This document shows positions 8,301 through 15,888 of a DNA stretch of 49,554 nt, one piece after another. Made by a program: the position numbers and the translations under genes. Each line of letters starts with the position of its first letter. The first letter of the stretch is position 1. Origin of the DNA: Ignavibacteria bacterium (lineage in GTDB: Bacteria > Bacteroidota > Ignavibacteria > Kapaibacteriales > UBA4661); NCBI GenBank assembly GCA_013298775.1, contig JAAFIV010000034.1:1-49554 (forward strand), given 5' to 3'. The notes beneath the pieces are model-generated. The model did not search any database. It was not told where the DNA came from and saw only the letters and a list, made by a program, of their open reading frames with translations.

Positions 8301-9983
8301 GAACTCGCTACCAACAAAACCAAAGGCGGGAAGCATGAACGATGCCACAAGCAAGGTAAATGCGCTCGCTGCAACGGTTTTACGATGGTCTAATGCCCAC
8401 GCTAATACGCCCGCATACCAATTCGTGAGGCGGTCGAACAGAGTTTCAAACCACAATCCGAAGCGTCCCATGAGCGTATTTTTTGTTAAATGCTCAAGGC
8501 GCGAAAAGCGGGAAGCCAGCATCGGCGTTAGCGTGAAGGACACGAGCAAACTGAGCAGCGTGGAAATCACGACCACAAGCGCGAATTGCCGCATAATGTC
8601 GCCAATCAAGCCAGAAACCAGCGAGAGCGGCAGGAACACGACGACATCCACAAGTGTAATGGCAAGCGCGGAGAAGCCAATGTCCATGCGCCCTTTGAGC
8701 GCGGCAGAGCGAGCATCCATGCCGCGTTCAAGCTGTTGGTAAATACTTTCCAGCACCACAATCGAATCATCCACGAGAATCCCGACCACGAGCGACATTG
8801 CAAGCAGCGTCATCAAGTTCAGCGAAAAATTGAATAAGTACATCGCAATAAACGTGCTGACGAGCGAGGCGGGAATAGAAATCATCACAATCAAGGAATT
8901 GCGCCATGAGTGGAGGAAGACCATCATCACAAGCGCGACCAGTACGATTGCTATTTGCAAGTCGTGAACAACAGCATCGGCGGCTTCGAGCGTAAATTCC
9001 GCTCCATCTTGCGCAACGGTAAAGGAAATGCCATTTTGCTTGTATTCATCCTGCAATTTCACAATTTCCTCGCGCACCAAACGGCTTACTTCCACCGTAT
9101 TTGCGTCGGTTTGCTTTTGTACGAGAATGCCAACTGCGTCCTTGCCCTGCAAGCGCGACATCGTTTCTATGTCCTTCACGCCGTCGCTCACGTTGGCAAC
9201 GTCGCTTAATTTTACCACGCTCTGTGAAACACCGTTTTGTGCTGCAACGCTTGAAACGACGAGGTTTTTGAGGTCGTCAATGCTTTCAAATTTCCCGCGC
9301 ACACGCACACCAAATTGCGCATCTTTATCGTTCACTTTTCCTGCTGGAACGTCGAGATTTGCGCGGCGCAACGCCTCCGAGACCTGTACAATGGACATAT
9401 TATAGGCGCGGAGTTTGTCGGCATCAACGCTGATGCTGATTTCGCGCTCGGTCAAGCCGATAATGGAAATTTGCGACACGCCTTTTATCTGCGCCAAGCG
9501 AGGTTTTACCTGCTCTTTGAGGATTTGTGAAAATTCACGCTCTTCCAGCGAACTTGTTGCCGAAATGCGCAGAACGGGGAGTTCATCAAGCTGAAACTTC
9601 AGTACCATCGGGCGTTTCACGCCAAGCGGGAGGTCGCCGAGTTCATTGATTTTGCGCTGTACGTCTTGCGTTGCGAGGTCGGCATTGGCGGTTTGTTGAA
9701 ATTCCACGAACACGGTTGAAACGTTCTCGCCAGAGTTGGAAAAAACGCGCTTGAGCTTGCTCACACCCGCGACGGATTCTTCGATGCGCTTGGTGACGCT
9801 GTTTTCCACTTCGCTCGGACTCGCGCCTGGATACAGCGTAATCACGGTAACGAAGGGCGAAGAAATTTTCGGTAATAACTCGTAGGAAAGCTGATTATAG
9901 CTGAAAATGCCCAGAAAACCGAGTACCGTGAAGAGAACGATGATGAGAATTGGGCGTTTTATGGATAATTCGGTGATAGTCAT
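5343..9983 (-). CDS. RND efflux transporter fused to a TolC-type outer-membrane channel
   Basis: A single 1546-residue ORF. Residues 1 to about 1030 are a complete HAE1-type RND pump: TM1 in IKRPILIIVLFTVLGFLGI, porter domains, the TM4 proton-relay DD in GILVDDSIVVLES, and a second half ending LTLLIVPTIYVDIENLR. A linker rich in His, Asn and Gly (about 1040-1085) follows. A hydrophobic stretch (TLILLVALTFAEQTMFA|Q, ending near residue 1105) looks like an internal signal peptide with a signal-peptidase-type end. The rest (ALSLSDAVKMAMENNPELQ onward, about 430 residues) is an outer-membrane efflux protein with its two repeats. The RND C-terminus is cytoplasmic, so the internal hydrophobic segment would re-export the channel domain; cleavage there would release two proteins. 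The adaptor lies upstream and the two-component genes directly downstream. Confidence 0.93.
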   Translation of the reverse strand: MTITELSIKRPILIIVLFTVLGFLGIFSYNQLSYELLPKISSPFVTVITLYPGASPSEVENSVTKRIEESVAGVSKLKRVFSNSGENVSTVFVEFQQTANADLATQDVQRKINELGDLPLGVKRPMVLKFQLDELPVLRISATSSLEEREFSQILKEQVKPRLAQIKGVSQISIIGLTEREISISVDADKLRAYNMSIVQVSEALRRANLDVPAGKVNDKDAQFGVRVRGKFESIDDLKNLVVSSVAAQNGVSQSVVKLSDVANVSDGVKDIETMSRLQGKDAVGILVQKQTDANTVEVSRLVREEIVKLQDEYKQNGISFTVAQDGAEFTLEAADAVVHDLQIAIVLVALVMMVFLHSWRNSLIVMISIPASLVSTFIAMYLFNFSLNLMTLLAMSLVVGILVDDSIVVLESIYQQLERGMDARSAALKGRMDIGFSALAITLVDVVVFLPLSLVSGLIGDIMRQFALVVVISTLLSLLVSFTLTPMLASRFSRLEHLTKNTLMGRFGLWFETLFDRLTNWYAGVLAWALDHRKTVAASAFTLLVASFMLPAFGFVGSEFVAGSDRGELSVSLTLPPGTPIEQTNAVVRKIEEKFTKMPEVKKLNTNIGTTSSGFDAEGVSNGAYIDVTLTPKAQRTRLDQDAARLALKLKLIAQETPGVKARVAPIGMFGGADDAPIQVLLFGANRDSVLAAGRIVADVLKTIKGSADVRLSVEDTKPETRVEIDREKMASFGLSLEEVGFATRTALAGNDDGKIRLAGTEYPVRIRYDAADRAQTERLKTLTFTNMMGQKIELQQFATIQQAQSPSKLDRRNRNASITVISKAIGVPSGTMGEELKTKLATTRLPAGIKVDYLGDLENQGDAFGSLGIALLAAILFVYLLMVALYNSWVYPFIVLFSIPVAMVGALLALALAMKSLNIFSILGIIMMIGLVAKNAILLVDRTNAARAEGMTVREAIMDAGRTRLRPILMTTIAMVIGMLPIALSSGAGGEWKSGLSVALIGGLTSSMFLTLLIVPTIYVDIENLRAFTLRIAQKLSGKGKMHGEIHTHNVSNNGLSEELHVENGHSENGKNGHAKNGNGAAQTVAKTLILLVALTFAEQTMFAQPNSLPTKQTSGAQALSLSDAVKMAMENNPELQIARLEEDKAVQRTREVRSAFLPQVSASLQYIRNIQVPVFFFPAFKFDPVEGLVPEEGRLQAIRAGLANSYNLTGSVQMPLIQEDLRHAGIMSEIGQTLAKESVGAARVQKARDVKKSYYDVLMAEEQAKLMRQNISRGEETLAQVRSLLAKGLATEADTLRAFVAVENLRPMLTKIQNGTNLARAALAISLGLNSAQNLALTDSLTLAAKPETQRSLQNELAGALSTRPDVKQLSLQRDLSAAELASNQAAYLPSLAAFGQYQIVSQADNFDFSKQMFPQSSFLGIQVNVPIFNGFRTDSRVQQSTISKIQAEKRLDFVKSVIGTEIQLAEASYNEAAQRLLAQERTVQAAERSLRLIRSRFQQGLSKQLEVSDADLALAQAKANYSQAIYDILVAEADIAKALGKE

Positions 9984-10206
9984 AATTTGAAAAAGTGTAA
10001 TTCGAGAATAAAAAAGCTAAAATTTTTGCGAAAAAAGGCACTTCGGAAAGTGAGGTTTTACGCCATTTTGCGGGGATTTTTTGAATTATCAGATAAAATA
10101 GTAAAAAATAAATAGCCGAAAATATGCGATTATCGTTAATTTAGAATCCAACACAACGTTTTGTGAAGAAAAATGCAACTCTTTTTTAGTGAAAGTTTCT
10201 TGAAAC

Positions 10207-10293
10207 GTTTGGAGCCAGAGACTCCAAACATACCTTCACAGGTATCTCGTACAGCGCACGTACCAATCCTTGGGGAGTACGTGCGTTTTTTTT
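10207..10293 (+). ncRNA. Candidate small RNA: three hairpins ending in an intrinsic terminator
   Basis: Read on the plus strand, three hairpins follow one another: gtttggag/ctccaaac (10207-10229), atacc/ggtat (10230-10245), and cgcacgtac/gtacgtgcg (10255-10285) followed by eight T residues. All neighbouring genes are on the minus strand, so the terminator serves no annotated gene. A short structured transcript starting upstream of about 10207 would explain the arrangement. It could act in trans, or antisense to a 5' leader of the RND gene. The start of the RNA and its promoter cannot be fixed by eye, and no known RNA family was recognised. Confidence 0.45.
10255..10293 (+). terminator. Intrinsic terminator, plus strand
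   Basis: Perfect 9-bp stem cgcacgtac/gtacgtgcg with a 13-nt loop, followed directly by eight T. On the minus strand no T-run follows the stem, so it is directional. It would end a plus-strand transcript although no plus-strand gene precedes it. Confidence 0.75.
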
Positions 10294-10366
10294 CTGTGTG
10301 AGCCTTCAGAAAAAAGGTGTTGAAAATTTCTTGTAATGTCGATTACTCCTTGCTTACAGCGATTTC

Positions 10367-11179
10367 CTAGACCAATTCTCCTACGTGTATATCGGCAATT
10401 TTTGTTGAAATACTCTTGATAAATGCAGAGGGATTATCAACTGAGATAGTAAAGACTTTTACTATTTTTTTTCGACCATAATAGCCGAGAAAAGGAATCT
10501 CTGTGTGGCAAGCAATGACTACATTGCCAGCAGATAACGTACTAAAACTTGGCACCGCTTCTTGATGCTGCAATCCCTCCTCATTCCTTGATTGTGGGAC
10601 TTTTTGCAGCAGTGATACCGAAGAAATTGCAGAATAAGGAATCTCTACATTCCAGCGAATACCGAGACGGAATGCAAGATGGTCTTGGCGAAGAACGATT
10701 GGGCGTTTTATAATCGCAACACAATCTGCTAATAATGCAAGCATTCTATACGCACTGAGAATTGTTACAACAGTAGCAACGGTGATGTTTACAAGGTATA
10801 GAAGTAAAAAGTGAACTCCGATAAGTTCCACAACAACAACAGCGAGTAATATAGGCATCAAACTACCATATCCTGAGCTTTTATGCGTTGTGTAGGCTTC
10901 TTCATGCTGCGTGCTTTCGGTGTTTCCTTGCCAAAAGAACAGCGCATATCGCAGCATTGCTGTTTCAAAGGAAAGAATGTTCGTGATAGCATTGATGCGC
11001 CCTTTGAAGAAAATATCTGCAAAACTTTGGCGCAGATTCAGCAAGAAATCACGCTTTTTTGCGTCAAGTATTTTGTAGCGCGTAACAACTTCTTTGAGCT
11101 TTTTCAAGGAATACAAAGCGAAAACTATCTCAAAGGTGAGCATCGCGTACCCCAGATATTTCAATGCGTCCAGCAACAT
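10367..11179 (-). CDS. Membrane protein of unknown function in the efflux operon
   Basis: 270 residues from the ATG at 11179 (MLLDALKYLGYAML); a longer reading starts at a TTG overlapping the adaptor gene's end. There is one hydrophobic segment near the N-terminus (YAMLTFEIVFALYSL) and a long central hydrophobic pair (LMPILLAVVVVELIGVHFLLLY and VATVVTILSAYRMLALL). The C-terminal ~100 residues are soluble and strand-rich (IVLRQDHLAFRLGIRWNVEIP, then VVIACHTEIPFLGYYGRKK), which recalls a PH-like membrane domain, but the resemblance is weak. It lies between the adaptor (end at 11235) and the RND fusion on the same strand, so a link to efflux or to envelope stress sensing is possible. No named family was recognised. 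Confidence 0.7.
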   Translation of the reverse strand: MLLDALKYLGYAMLTFEIVFALYSLKKLKEVVTRYKILDAKKRDFLLNLRQSFADIFFKGRINAITNILSFETAMLRYALFFWQGNTESTQHEEAYTTHKSSGYGSLMPILLAVVVVELIGVHFLLLYLVNITVATVVTILSAYRMLALLADCVAIIKRPIVLRQDHLAFRLGIRWNVEIPYSAISSVSLLQKVPQSRNEEGLQHQEAVPSFSTLSAGNVVIACHTEIPFLGYYGRKKIVKVFTISVDNPSAFIKSISTKIADIHVGELV

Positions 11180-11234
11180 ACAGCATGAGAAAAAGTGAAT
11201 AAAACAGTTCAAAGCTACGATTGTTCCAGACGTT

Positions 11235-12293
11235 TTACTGCACAACTACTTCCGAGCCGTTGCGGACATTATTTTGTCCTGCTGTAATCACCCGCTCGCC
11301 ACGCTCAAGACCGCTTAAAACCTCGATATTTGTTCCTTTTTCTGCGCCAAGTTCAATCGTGCGTTCTTTTGCAAACGTTTTTCCGTTTTCTTGCGTAACA
11401 ACGTACACACTGGCGCGTTTGCTGCTGCCGATGAGTGCCAAGCGAGGAATCATCAGGGCTGTGCGAGGAGCTTTGTTTTCAAGGTAGATTTTCGCGCTCA
11501 TGCCTGATTTTATCGGATGCGTAGAGCTGTTTGGTAAGAGAACTTCTATCGGATAATTATGCGTTTCATTGCCGCGAACACTGATAAATGCTACTGTTCC
11601 CGTGAATTTTTCGCCCGCATACACATCCACCGACACGCGCACCTTTTCGCCTGTGCGCAGCTTCAAAACGGCTTGTTCTGGCACATTAGCGCGAAGTTTC
11701 AATGTGGAAATATCCACCACCGTCGCAACGGGCATTCCGGGCATAACCATCGTGCCGACGCTGACTTGCCGCTCGACAACCGTGCCAGAAATGGGGGATT
11801 TAATCACAGCGTCTTGAAATTGCCGCTCCGCCCCGATAAACTGAGCTTTCGCGCTTTGATAGCCAAGCTGTGCGCCTTCCAGTTCGTTTTCCGAAGCGTT
11901 GTTTTCTTTGCGCAATGCCTCCAAGCGGTCAAGGTCGCGCTTTGCTTTGTCCATGTTAGTTTTTGCAAGCAAATACGATGAATATTTTAGCGTCGTGTCC
12001 ACTTTTACAAGTGCAGAACCCGCATGGACACGCTCGCCGAGCGATACATAGACTTTAATTGCCCGCCCTTGCGTTTCCGCCATTACGGGAACTTCATTGT
12101 TCGCATTGATTGTTCCAGAGAACGTGAGGCTTTCGGTCAAGGTTTGCTCTTCCACGCTTTGCGCTTGCACGTTGATAGCGAGATTCATCGGCTGTTCCGC
12201 CTTTGCTTCCATTGTGGCTTTATTGCGCATAAGCAAAAACGTGATGCCGCCGCCTAAAAGGAGAACAACGATAATTGTTTTGAGTGCTTTCAT
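11235..12293 (-). CDS. RND efflux membrane fusion (HlyD/AcrA-type) periplasmic adaptor
   Basis: 352 residues. The N-terminal membrane anchor (IIVVLLLGGGITFLL, residues 7-21) is followed by the split lipoyl domain: GRAIKVYVSLGERVHAGSALVKVD on one side and AVIKSPISGTVVERQVSVGTMV on the other. Between them is a short alpha-helical hairpin (KTNMDKAKRDLDRLEALRKE). A beta-barrel domain (LRANVPEQAVLKLRTGEKV) and a membrane-proximal domain follow. It bridges the inner-membrane RND pump and the outer-membrane channel; here both partners are encoded by one downstream ORF on the same strand. No lipobox cysteine is present, so it is anchored by its N-terminal helix. The adaptor precedes the pump, the common order. 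Confidence 0.95.
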   Translation of the reverse strand: MKALKTIIVVLLLGGGITFLLMRNKATMEAKAEQPMNLAINVQAQSVEEQTLTESLTFSGTINANNEVPVMAETQGRAIKVYVSLGERVHAGSALVKVDTTLKYSSYLLAKTNMDKAKRDLDRLEALRKENNASENELEGAQLGYQSAKAQFIGAERQFQDAVIKSPISGTVVERQVSVGTMVMPGMPVATVVDISTLKLRANVPEQAVLKLRTGEKVRVSVDVYAGEKFTGTVAFISVRGNETHNYPIEVLLPNSSTHPIKSGMSAKIYLENKAPRTALMIPRLALIGSSKRASVYVVTQENGKTFAKERTIELGAEKGTNIEVLSGLERGERVITAGQNNVRNGSEVVVQ

Positions 12294-12335
12294 GGTGATA
12301 AATGTTTTGTGAAAATTATGAATAGATGTCAGTAT

Positions 12336-12668
12336 TTATGAGGCTTTGAGGTGTTTTTCACGTTCAATTTCTCGAAGAAACAAAAATAGTGGCAGAGCGA
12401 ACGACGCGCCGCCCAAAAACAAGGCTGCCACGCAAGCAAGTATTGAAGAGGTTTTGAGACCAATTCGCCAGCCTTCGTGTGCGGTAAAGGCGAGAATCAC
12501 CAGCGCGGTGAGAAAAAAATCATTGACAAACGCAGTAGTGATGCGCTCTTTGTAGAGGTGTTCAACGGCAAGCGAAAGATTGATACCATGCGCGGAAATA
12601 AATCCGAAAATATCCCAATATGGTACGCAAAGCCCAATGATTGCTGCGATGAAATAGAAAATTTTCAT
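12336..12668 (-). CDS. DUF2834-family small membrane protein
   Basis: 110 residues with three hydrophobic segments (FYFIAAIIGLCVPYWDIFGF, FFLTALVILAFTAHEGW, ILACVAALFLGGASFALPLF). The C-terminal pattern ASFALPLFLFLREIE and the central HEGWRIG match my recollection of DUF2834, a family of unknown function. It is the first gene of the minus-strand efflux run, 42 bp before the adaptor, so it probably shares the adaptor's promoter. The start ATG at 12668 is the first in frame and opens a reasonable first transmembrane helix. Whether it takes part in efflux is unknown. Confidence 0.75.
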   Translation of the reverse strand: MKIFYFIAAIIGLCVPYWDIFGFISAHGINLSLAVEHLYKERITTAFVNDFFLTALVILAFTAHEGWRIGLKTSSILACVAALFLGGASFALPLFLFLREIEREKHLKAS

Positions 12669-12968
12669 AGATACTTGGTGAAATGTGCGCTGAACTCTAT
12701 GCTTGAAGACGAATAATCATGGTAAGGATTATGATATTCTATCATTCATTCTACAAACAAAGATACGATGCGCCCTCGCGTCAAGTTTCACGCATTCAAC
12801 CGAATTGATAAAAACACTGACCGAATTGACAATTTTTGCGACTGAAAAGTGTATATTAGAGTTTACCGTTATTGATACGATCTAGGTTATTACCTTTGTA
12901 CAACGTTCCAGTATTGCTCTTGGCAACTATCTGTCAGGAGAGTCGTTTTCTAAAATATATTTTAAATT
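12669..12968. other. 300-bp divergent intergenic region
   Basis: Separates the minus-strand efflux run from the plus-strand DUF2141 gene and must hold both promoters. It contains the inverted repeat atgata-ttc-tatcat at 12731-12745. Short open frames here have no start context or composition suggesting a gene. A TTGACC/TTGACA-like pair occurs around 12820-12830, without a convincing -10. Confidence 0.5.
12731..12745. promoter_or_regulatory. Inverted repeat, candidate operator upstream of the efflux genes
   Basis: atgata and tatcat are perfect inverse copies around a 3-bp centre, 63 bp upstream of the DUF2834 start, where a regulator of the efflux run could bind. The site is A/T-rich and short, so chance is possible. 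Confidence 0.3.
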
Positions 12969-13460
12969 ATGCTGAATTACATATCGAACATGGTGCCGAA
13001 AAAGCTGTATGTATTGTATATGTGCGGCTTCTGGTTTCTCGTTGTTGTTATTCCGTCGGAGATTTTTTCGCAAGGATTGTCTGTGCAAACAAGTGGCGCA
13101 AGCACGGGTACGGTTTCAATAAAAATGCGTGGAATGCTCTCCGATGTAGGTGTTATGCGGGTTGCGCTGTATAGCGAACGCAATGAATTTTTAAGTGAAA
13201 AGCCGATGTTTGGTGGAACTGCGGGCATTCAGCACCATGAGGCTACGCTGGATTTTCATCATGTTCCTTTTGGATTTTATGCTGTTTCCGTTTTTCACGA
13301 TGAAAATGCCAATGCAAAGCTGGATGTGAATATCTTCGGACCAATTGAACGGTATGGTTTTTCCAATGGCGCACGTGGAATAATCGGACCACCGAGTTTT
13401 GATAAAGCAAAAGCATTTTTCAATGAGCCGCATAAAATCTATATTGTTGAGGTAAAATAG
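12969..13460 (+). CDS. DUF2141-family exported protein
   Basis: 163 residues. The N-terminus is a signal peptide (LYVLYMCGFWFLVVVIPSEIFSQG). The mature part has the DUF2141 hallmarks: GFYAVSVFHDENANAKLDVN, FGPIERYGFSNGARG and IGPPSFDKAKAFF. The family adopts a small beta-sandwich and is exported; its role is unknown. Translation could start at 12969 or at the ATG seven codons later (MVPKKLYVLY), which gives a more compact signal peptide. The AlkA-like gene follows 13 bp after the stop, so the two may be co-transcribed, although their functions have no obvious link. Confidence 0.88.
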   Translation: MLNYISNMVPKKLYVLYMCGFWFLVVVIPSEIFSQGLSVQTSGASTGTVSIKMRGMLSDVGVMRVALYSERNEFLSEKPMFGGTAGIQHHEATLDFHHVPFGFYAVSVFHDENANAKLDVNIFGPIERYGFSNGARGIIGPPSFDKAKAFFNEPHKIYIVEVK

Positions 13461-13473
13461 CATTGACAATTTT

Positions 13474-14172
13474 TTGAAAGAGAATCTCTTCGTGAACGAT
13501 ACATCAAAAACAACAACAACGAAAAAAGCTCCAAAAGCCTCGCCAAAGCTCACGCTGAGGGAAACACTCACAAAAGCAGAAAAGCATCTCGCGAAATCTG
13601 ATTCTGTGATGAAAACGCTTATCAAAAAACATGGCGAGTGCCGCTTACAACCACAATCCGATGCCTTTTTTGTCCTGTGCGATTCGATTATTTCACAGCA
13701 AATTTCCGTAAAAGCGGCTGCGGCAATTATGAAACGCTTCGTGGCATTATTTCCCAAGGAACAGCCAGACCCTGCATTATTACTAGGTTTGCCAGATGAA
13801 GTTGTGCGTGCTGTTGGATGTTCCAATTCCAAAGTAAAGTATCTCAAAGATTTAGCAGGAAAATTCCACGATGGCACGCTGAAACCCAAGAAATTCGCGG
13901 TATTGGAGGATGAAGAGCTTATCAAAACGCTGACGCAGGTGAAAGGAATTGGCAGGTGGACGGCAGAAATGTTCCTCATTTTCTCACTCAATCGCATGGA
14001 CGTAATGGCAACCGACGACTACGGCTTGCGCAAAGCAATGATGCTGCTCTACAACATGCCAGAAATGCCAAAACGCGCACCAATGCTTGAACTTGCAGAA
14101 GCATGGAAGCCGTATCGAAGTGTGGCTTCGTGGTATTTGTGGCGGTCGCTTGATAATGAGCCGAAAATATAA
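13474..14172 (+). CDS. DNA-3-methyladenine glycosylase II-like (HhH-GPD) base-excision enzyme
   Basis: 232 residues. The helix-hairpin-helix and GPD signature is clear: LTQVKGIGRWTAEMFLIFSL followed by DVMATDDYGLRKA, where the second aspartate of the DD pair occupies the catalytic position of AlkA. The upstream SIISQQISVKAAAAIMKR segment is the typical DNA-interacting helix of the family. It should remove alkylated purines to start base-excision repair. There is no Fe-S cluster loop, unlike MutY/Nth. The first ~25 residues are a Lys/Thr-rich tail. No ATG is available near the 5' end: the frame opens with TTG at 13474 or GTG at 13492 (NDTSKTTTTKK), so the exact start is uncertain. Confidence 0.88.
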   Translation: MKENLFVNDTSKTTTTKKAPKASPKLTLRETLTKAEKHLAKSDSVMKTLIKKHGECRLQPQSDAFFVLCDSIISQQISVKAAAAIMKRFVALFPKEQPDPALLLGLPDEVVRAVGCSNSKVKYLKDLAGKFHDGTLKPKKFAVLEDEELIKTLTQVKGIGRWTAEMFLIFSLNRMDVMATDDYGLRKAMMLLYNMPEMPKRAPMLELAEAWKPYRSVASWYLWRSLDNEPKI

Positions 14173-14225
14173 TGTAATGTACCTTTGATGTAAAGAATTA
14201 TCACACCAAGTACCCTCAACACAGC

Positions 14226-15644
14226 ATGAATACTACAACGCCATTTGCAACCGCCCTTGCTGCGCAGCTCAAAACGCTTCCCGACCTCCAGAATGTGCCT
14301 GAGGAACAGCTTTGTTGGCTCATTAACAACAGCGAAGTGCGGCAGTATGAAGTGGGTGAGCATACCTTCAAAAAAGGTGATGCGATTGACGAAATGTACA
14401 TTGTGCTGAATGGTGTTATTAGTATTCGCCTTGAGCAAAATGGACAGTTTCGAGAATTATTAGAATTGAAAGAGGGAAATATTAGCGGGACGCTGCCGTT
14501 TTCACGCACCGCAAAAGCTGGTGGTTACGGGCTTGTGCAGGAATCAACGAGTATTTTATTTTTGCATAGAAGCAATTTTCGTGAAATGGTTGCCACGTGT
14601 TATGAACTTACAGAAGCACTTGTCCACGTGATGTCCACGCGCGTTCGCACATTGACCGAGCGTCAGCAACAGACCGATAAAATGGCAGCACTGGGGCGGG
14701 TTTCGGCAGGTTTAGCGCATGAATTAAACAACCCATCGGCAGCGATTGTACGCTCGGCATCAGAATTCAAAAAACATCTTTCCAACACGCCCGACCGCTT
14801 CAAGCGAGTAATGATGCTGCAACTGGACATTGATGCTGTTGATGCGTGTAATAATCTCGTGTTTCAAAAAGCACAGGCTGGAATACAAGATACCATGACA
14901 AGTTTAGAACGTGCCGATGCTGAAGATGAGCTTCTATCGTGGTTGGAAGACCGTAACGTTGAAGATGGGTATCACATTACGGGAAATTTTGTGGATTATG
15001 GGTTGGGAATTGCCGATTTAGAATTTATCTATGAAAAAATTGGCGAAAAAAACTTTTTTACTGTCTTGGAATGGCTTGATAACGTCCTTACCACAGAACG
15101 CTATGTGCAGGAAATGGGTGAGGCATCCAAGCGTATTCATGAAATTGTGAGCGCGGTAAAATCGTACTCCCATCTCGACCGAGCCGCAGAAAGGCAGCGT
15201 GTGGATATTCATCAAGGAATAAAGAATACATTCTTAATTTTAGGTCATAAAATCAAAAAAGCGAATATTAAAATCGTTAAGAACCTTGATTATACCTTGC
15301 CTGAAGTGAACGTATTTGTTGGGGAATTAAACCAAGTGTGGACGAATCTGCTGGATAATGCGATTGATGCCCTTGAAGGTGTTGCAGAACCAACATTGGA
15401 ACTTGTTTCGCGTCGTTACAAAGAAGATTTTATTGAAATACTTATCATTGACAATGGTACGGGAATTCCAGAAGACGCTTTGCCGAATATTTTTGACCCA
15501 TTTTTCACCACCAAACCAATGGGAAAAGGCACGGGACTTGGCTTGCACACGGTTCAGAATATCCTTAAACAGCATAATGGTGATATAAAAGTAGAGTCTC
15601 GCCCGGGAAGAACAGCGTTTCGTGTTTGTCTGCCGATAGGATAA
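14226..15644 (+). CDS. Soluble sensor histidine kinase with N-terminal cyclic-nucleotide-binding domain
   Basis: 472 residues, no membrane segment. Residues 20-135 form a cNMP-binding (CRP-like) domain ([20 protein letters not shown]). The kinase core follows, with the H-box histidine H165 in [21 protein letters not shown]-box [13 protein letters not shown]1 [11 protein letters not shown]-box FDPFFTTK and G2 GKGTGLGL. An unusual long helical insert lies between the H-box and the ATPase domain. Kinases of this build are commonly encoded beside a receiver/thioredoxin-reductase fusion; the window has such a fusion at 44756-46429, about 29 kb away. There is no response regulator next to this kinase. 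The AlkA-like gene lies 53 bp upstream. Confidence 0.92.
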   Translation: MNTTTPFATALAAQLKTLPDLQNVPEEQLCWLINNSEVRQYEVGEHTFKKGDAIDEMYIVLNGVISIRLEQNGQFRELLELKEGNISGTLPFSRTAKAGGYGLVQESTSILFLHRSNFREMVATCYELTEALVHVMSTRVRTLTERQQQTDKMAALGRVSAGLAHELNNPSAAIVRSASEFKKHLSNTPDRFKRVMMLQLDIDAVDACNNLVFQKAQAGIQDTMTSLERADAEDELLSWLEDRNVEDGYHITGNFVDYGLGIADLEFIYEKIGEKNFFTVLEWLDNVLTTERYVQEMGEASKRIHEIVSAVKSYSHLDRAAERQRVDIHQGIKNTFLILGHKIKKANIKIVKNLDYTLPEVNVFVGELNQVWTNLLDNAIDALEGVAEPTLELVSRRYKEDFIEILIIDNGTGIPEDALPNIFDPFFTTKPMGKGTGLGLHTVQNILKQHNGDIKVESRPGRTAFRVCLPIG

Positions 15645-15663
15645 AATGGTCGTTTTACCCTTT

Positions 15664-15806
15664 GTACACGACAAAATCTCTGGAAGTCTGGTACCATCAG
15701 GTTTCAGAGGCACAGACATTCTTGTCTGTGTTTATTGCTTGAAACCCGCGCCAACGCTTACAGACAAGAATGTCTGTGCCACTACTGAAGAAGTTTTGTC
15801 GCGTAC
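15664..15806. mobile_element. 143-bp fold-back element with terminal inverted repeats
   Basis: The ends are gtacacgacaaaa (15664-15676) and ttttgtcgcgtac (15794-15806), inverse copies with one mismatch. Inside, cacagacattcttgtctgtg and cagacaagaatgtctgtgcc form further inverted arms. There is no transposase, so this is a MITE-like non-autonomous element. A partial relative lies at 35005-35108. It sits between the cNMP kinase gene and the AraC-type gene and extends an open reading frame upstream of the latter without being part of that protein. Confidence 0.7.
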
Positions 15807-15835
15807 TGAGTGTTTTACCAATCATAGAACATCTG

Positions 15836-15877
<42 letters not shown>

Positions 15878-15888
15878 ATAATTACATA

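Larger units (their letters stand above)
9984..10366. other. 383-bp gap in the efflux gene cluster
   Basis: No credible ORF. The part next to the RND start (9984-10190) is A/T-rich and presumably holds its promoter, although no single -35/-10 pair stands out. The remainder contains three consecutive hairpins and a T-tract that only make sense on the plus strand, described separately as a candidate small RNA. Confidence 0.6.

Noticed and set aside
5475-9530. Many plus-strand frames of 60-240 codons opposite the RND-TolC gene
   Set aside because: All lie inside the long minus-strand coding sequence; Arg/Ser/Cys-rich translations without motifs are typical of antisense shadows.
12703-12885. 60-codon frame in the divergent promoter region
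   Set aside because: There is no motif or start context, and it lies where the promoters of two divergent genes must be.
13191-13997. 268-codon minus-strand frame over the DUF2141 and glycosylase genes
   Set aside because: It overlaps two genes with clear family motifs and its translation is rich in Ser, Phe and Cys with no recognisable domain.
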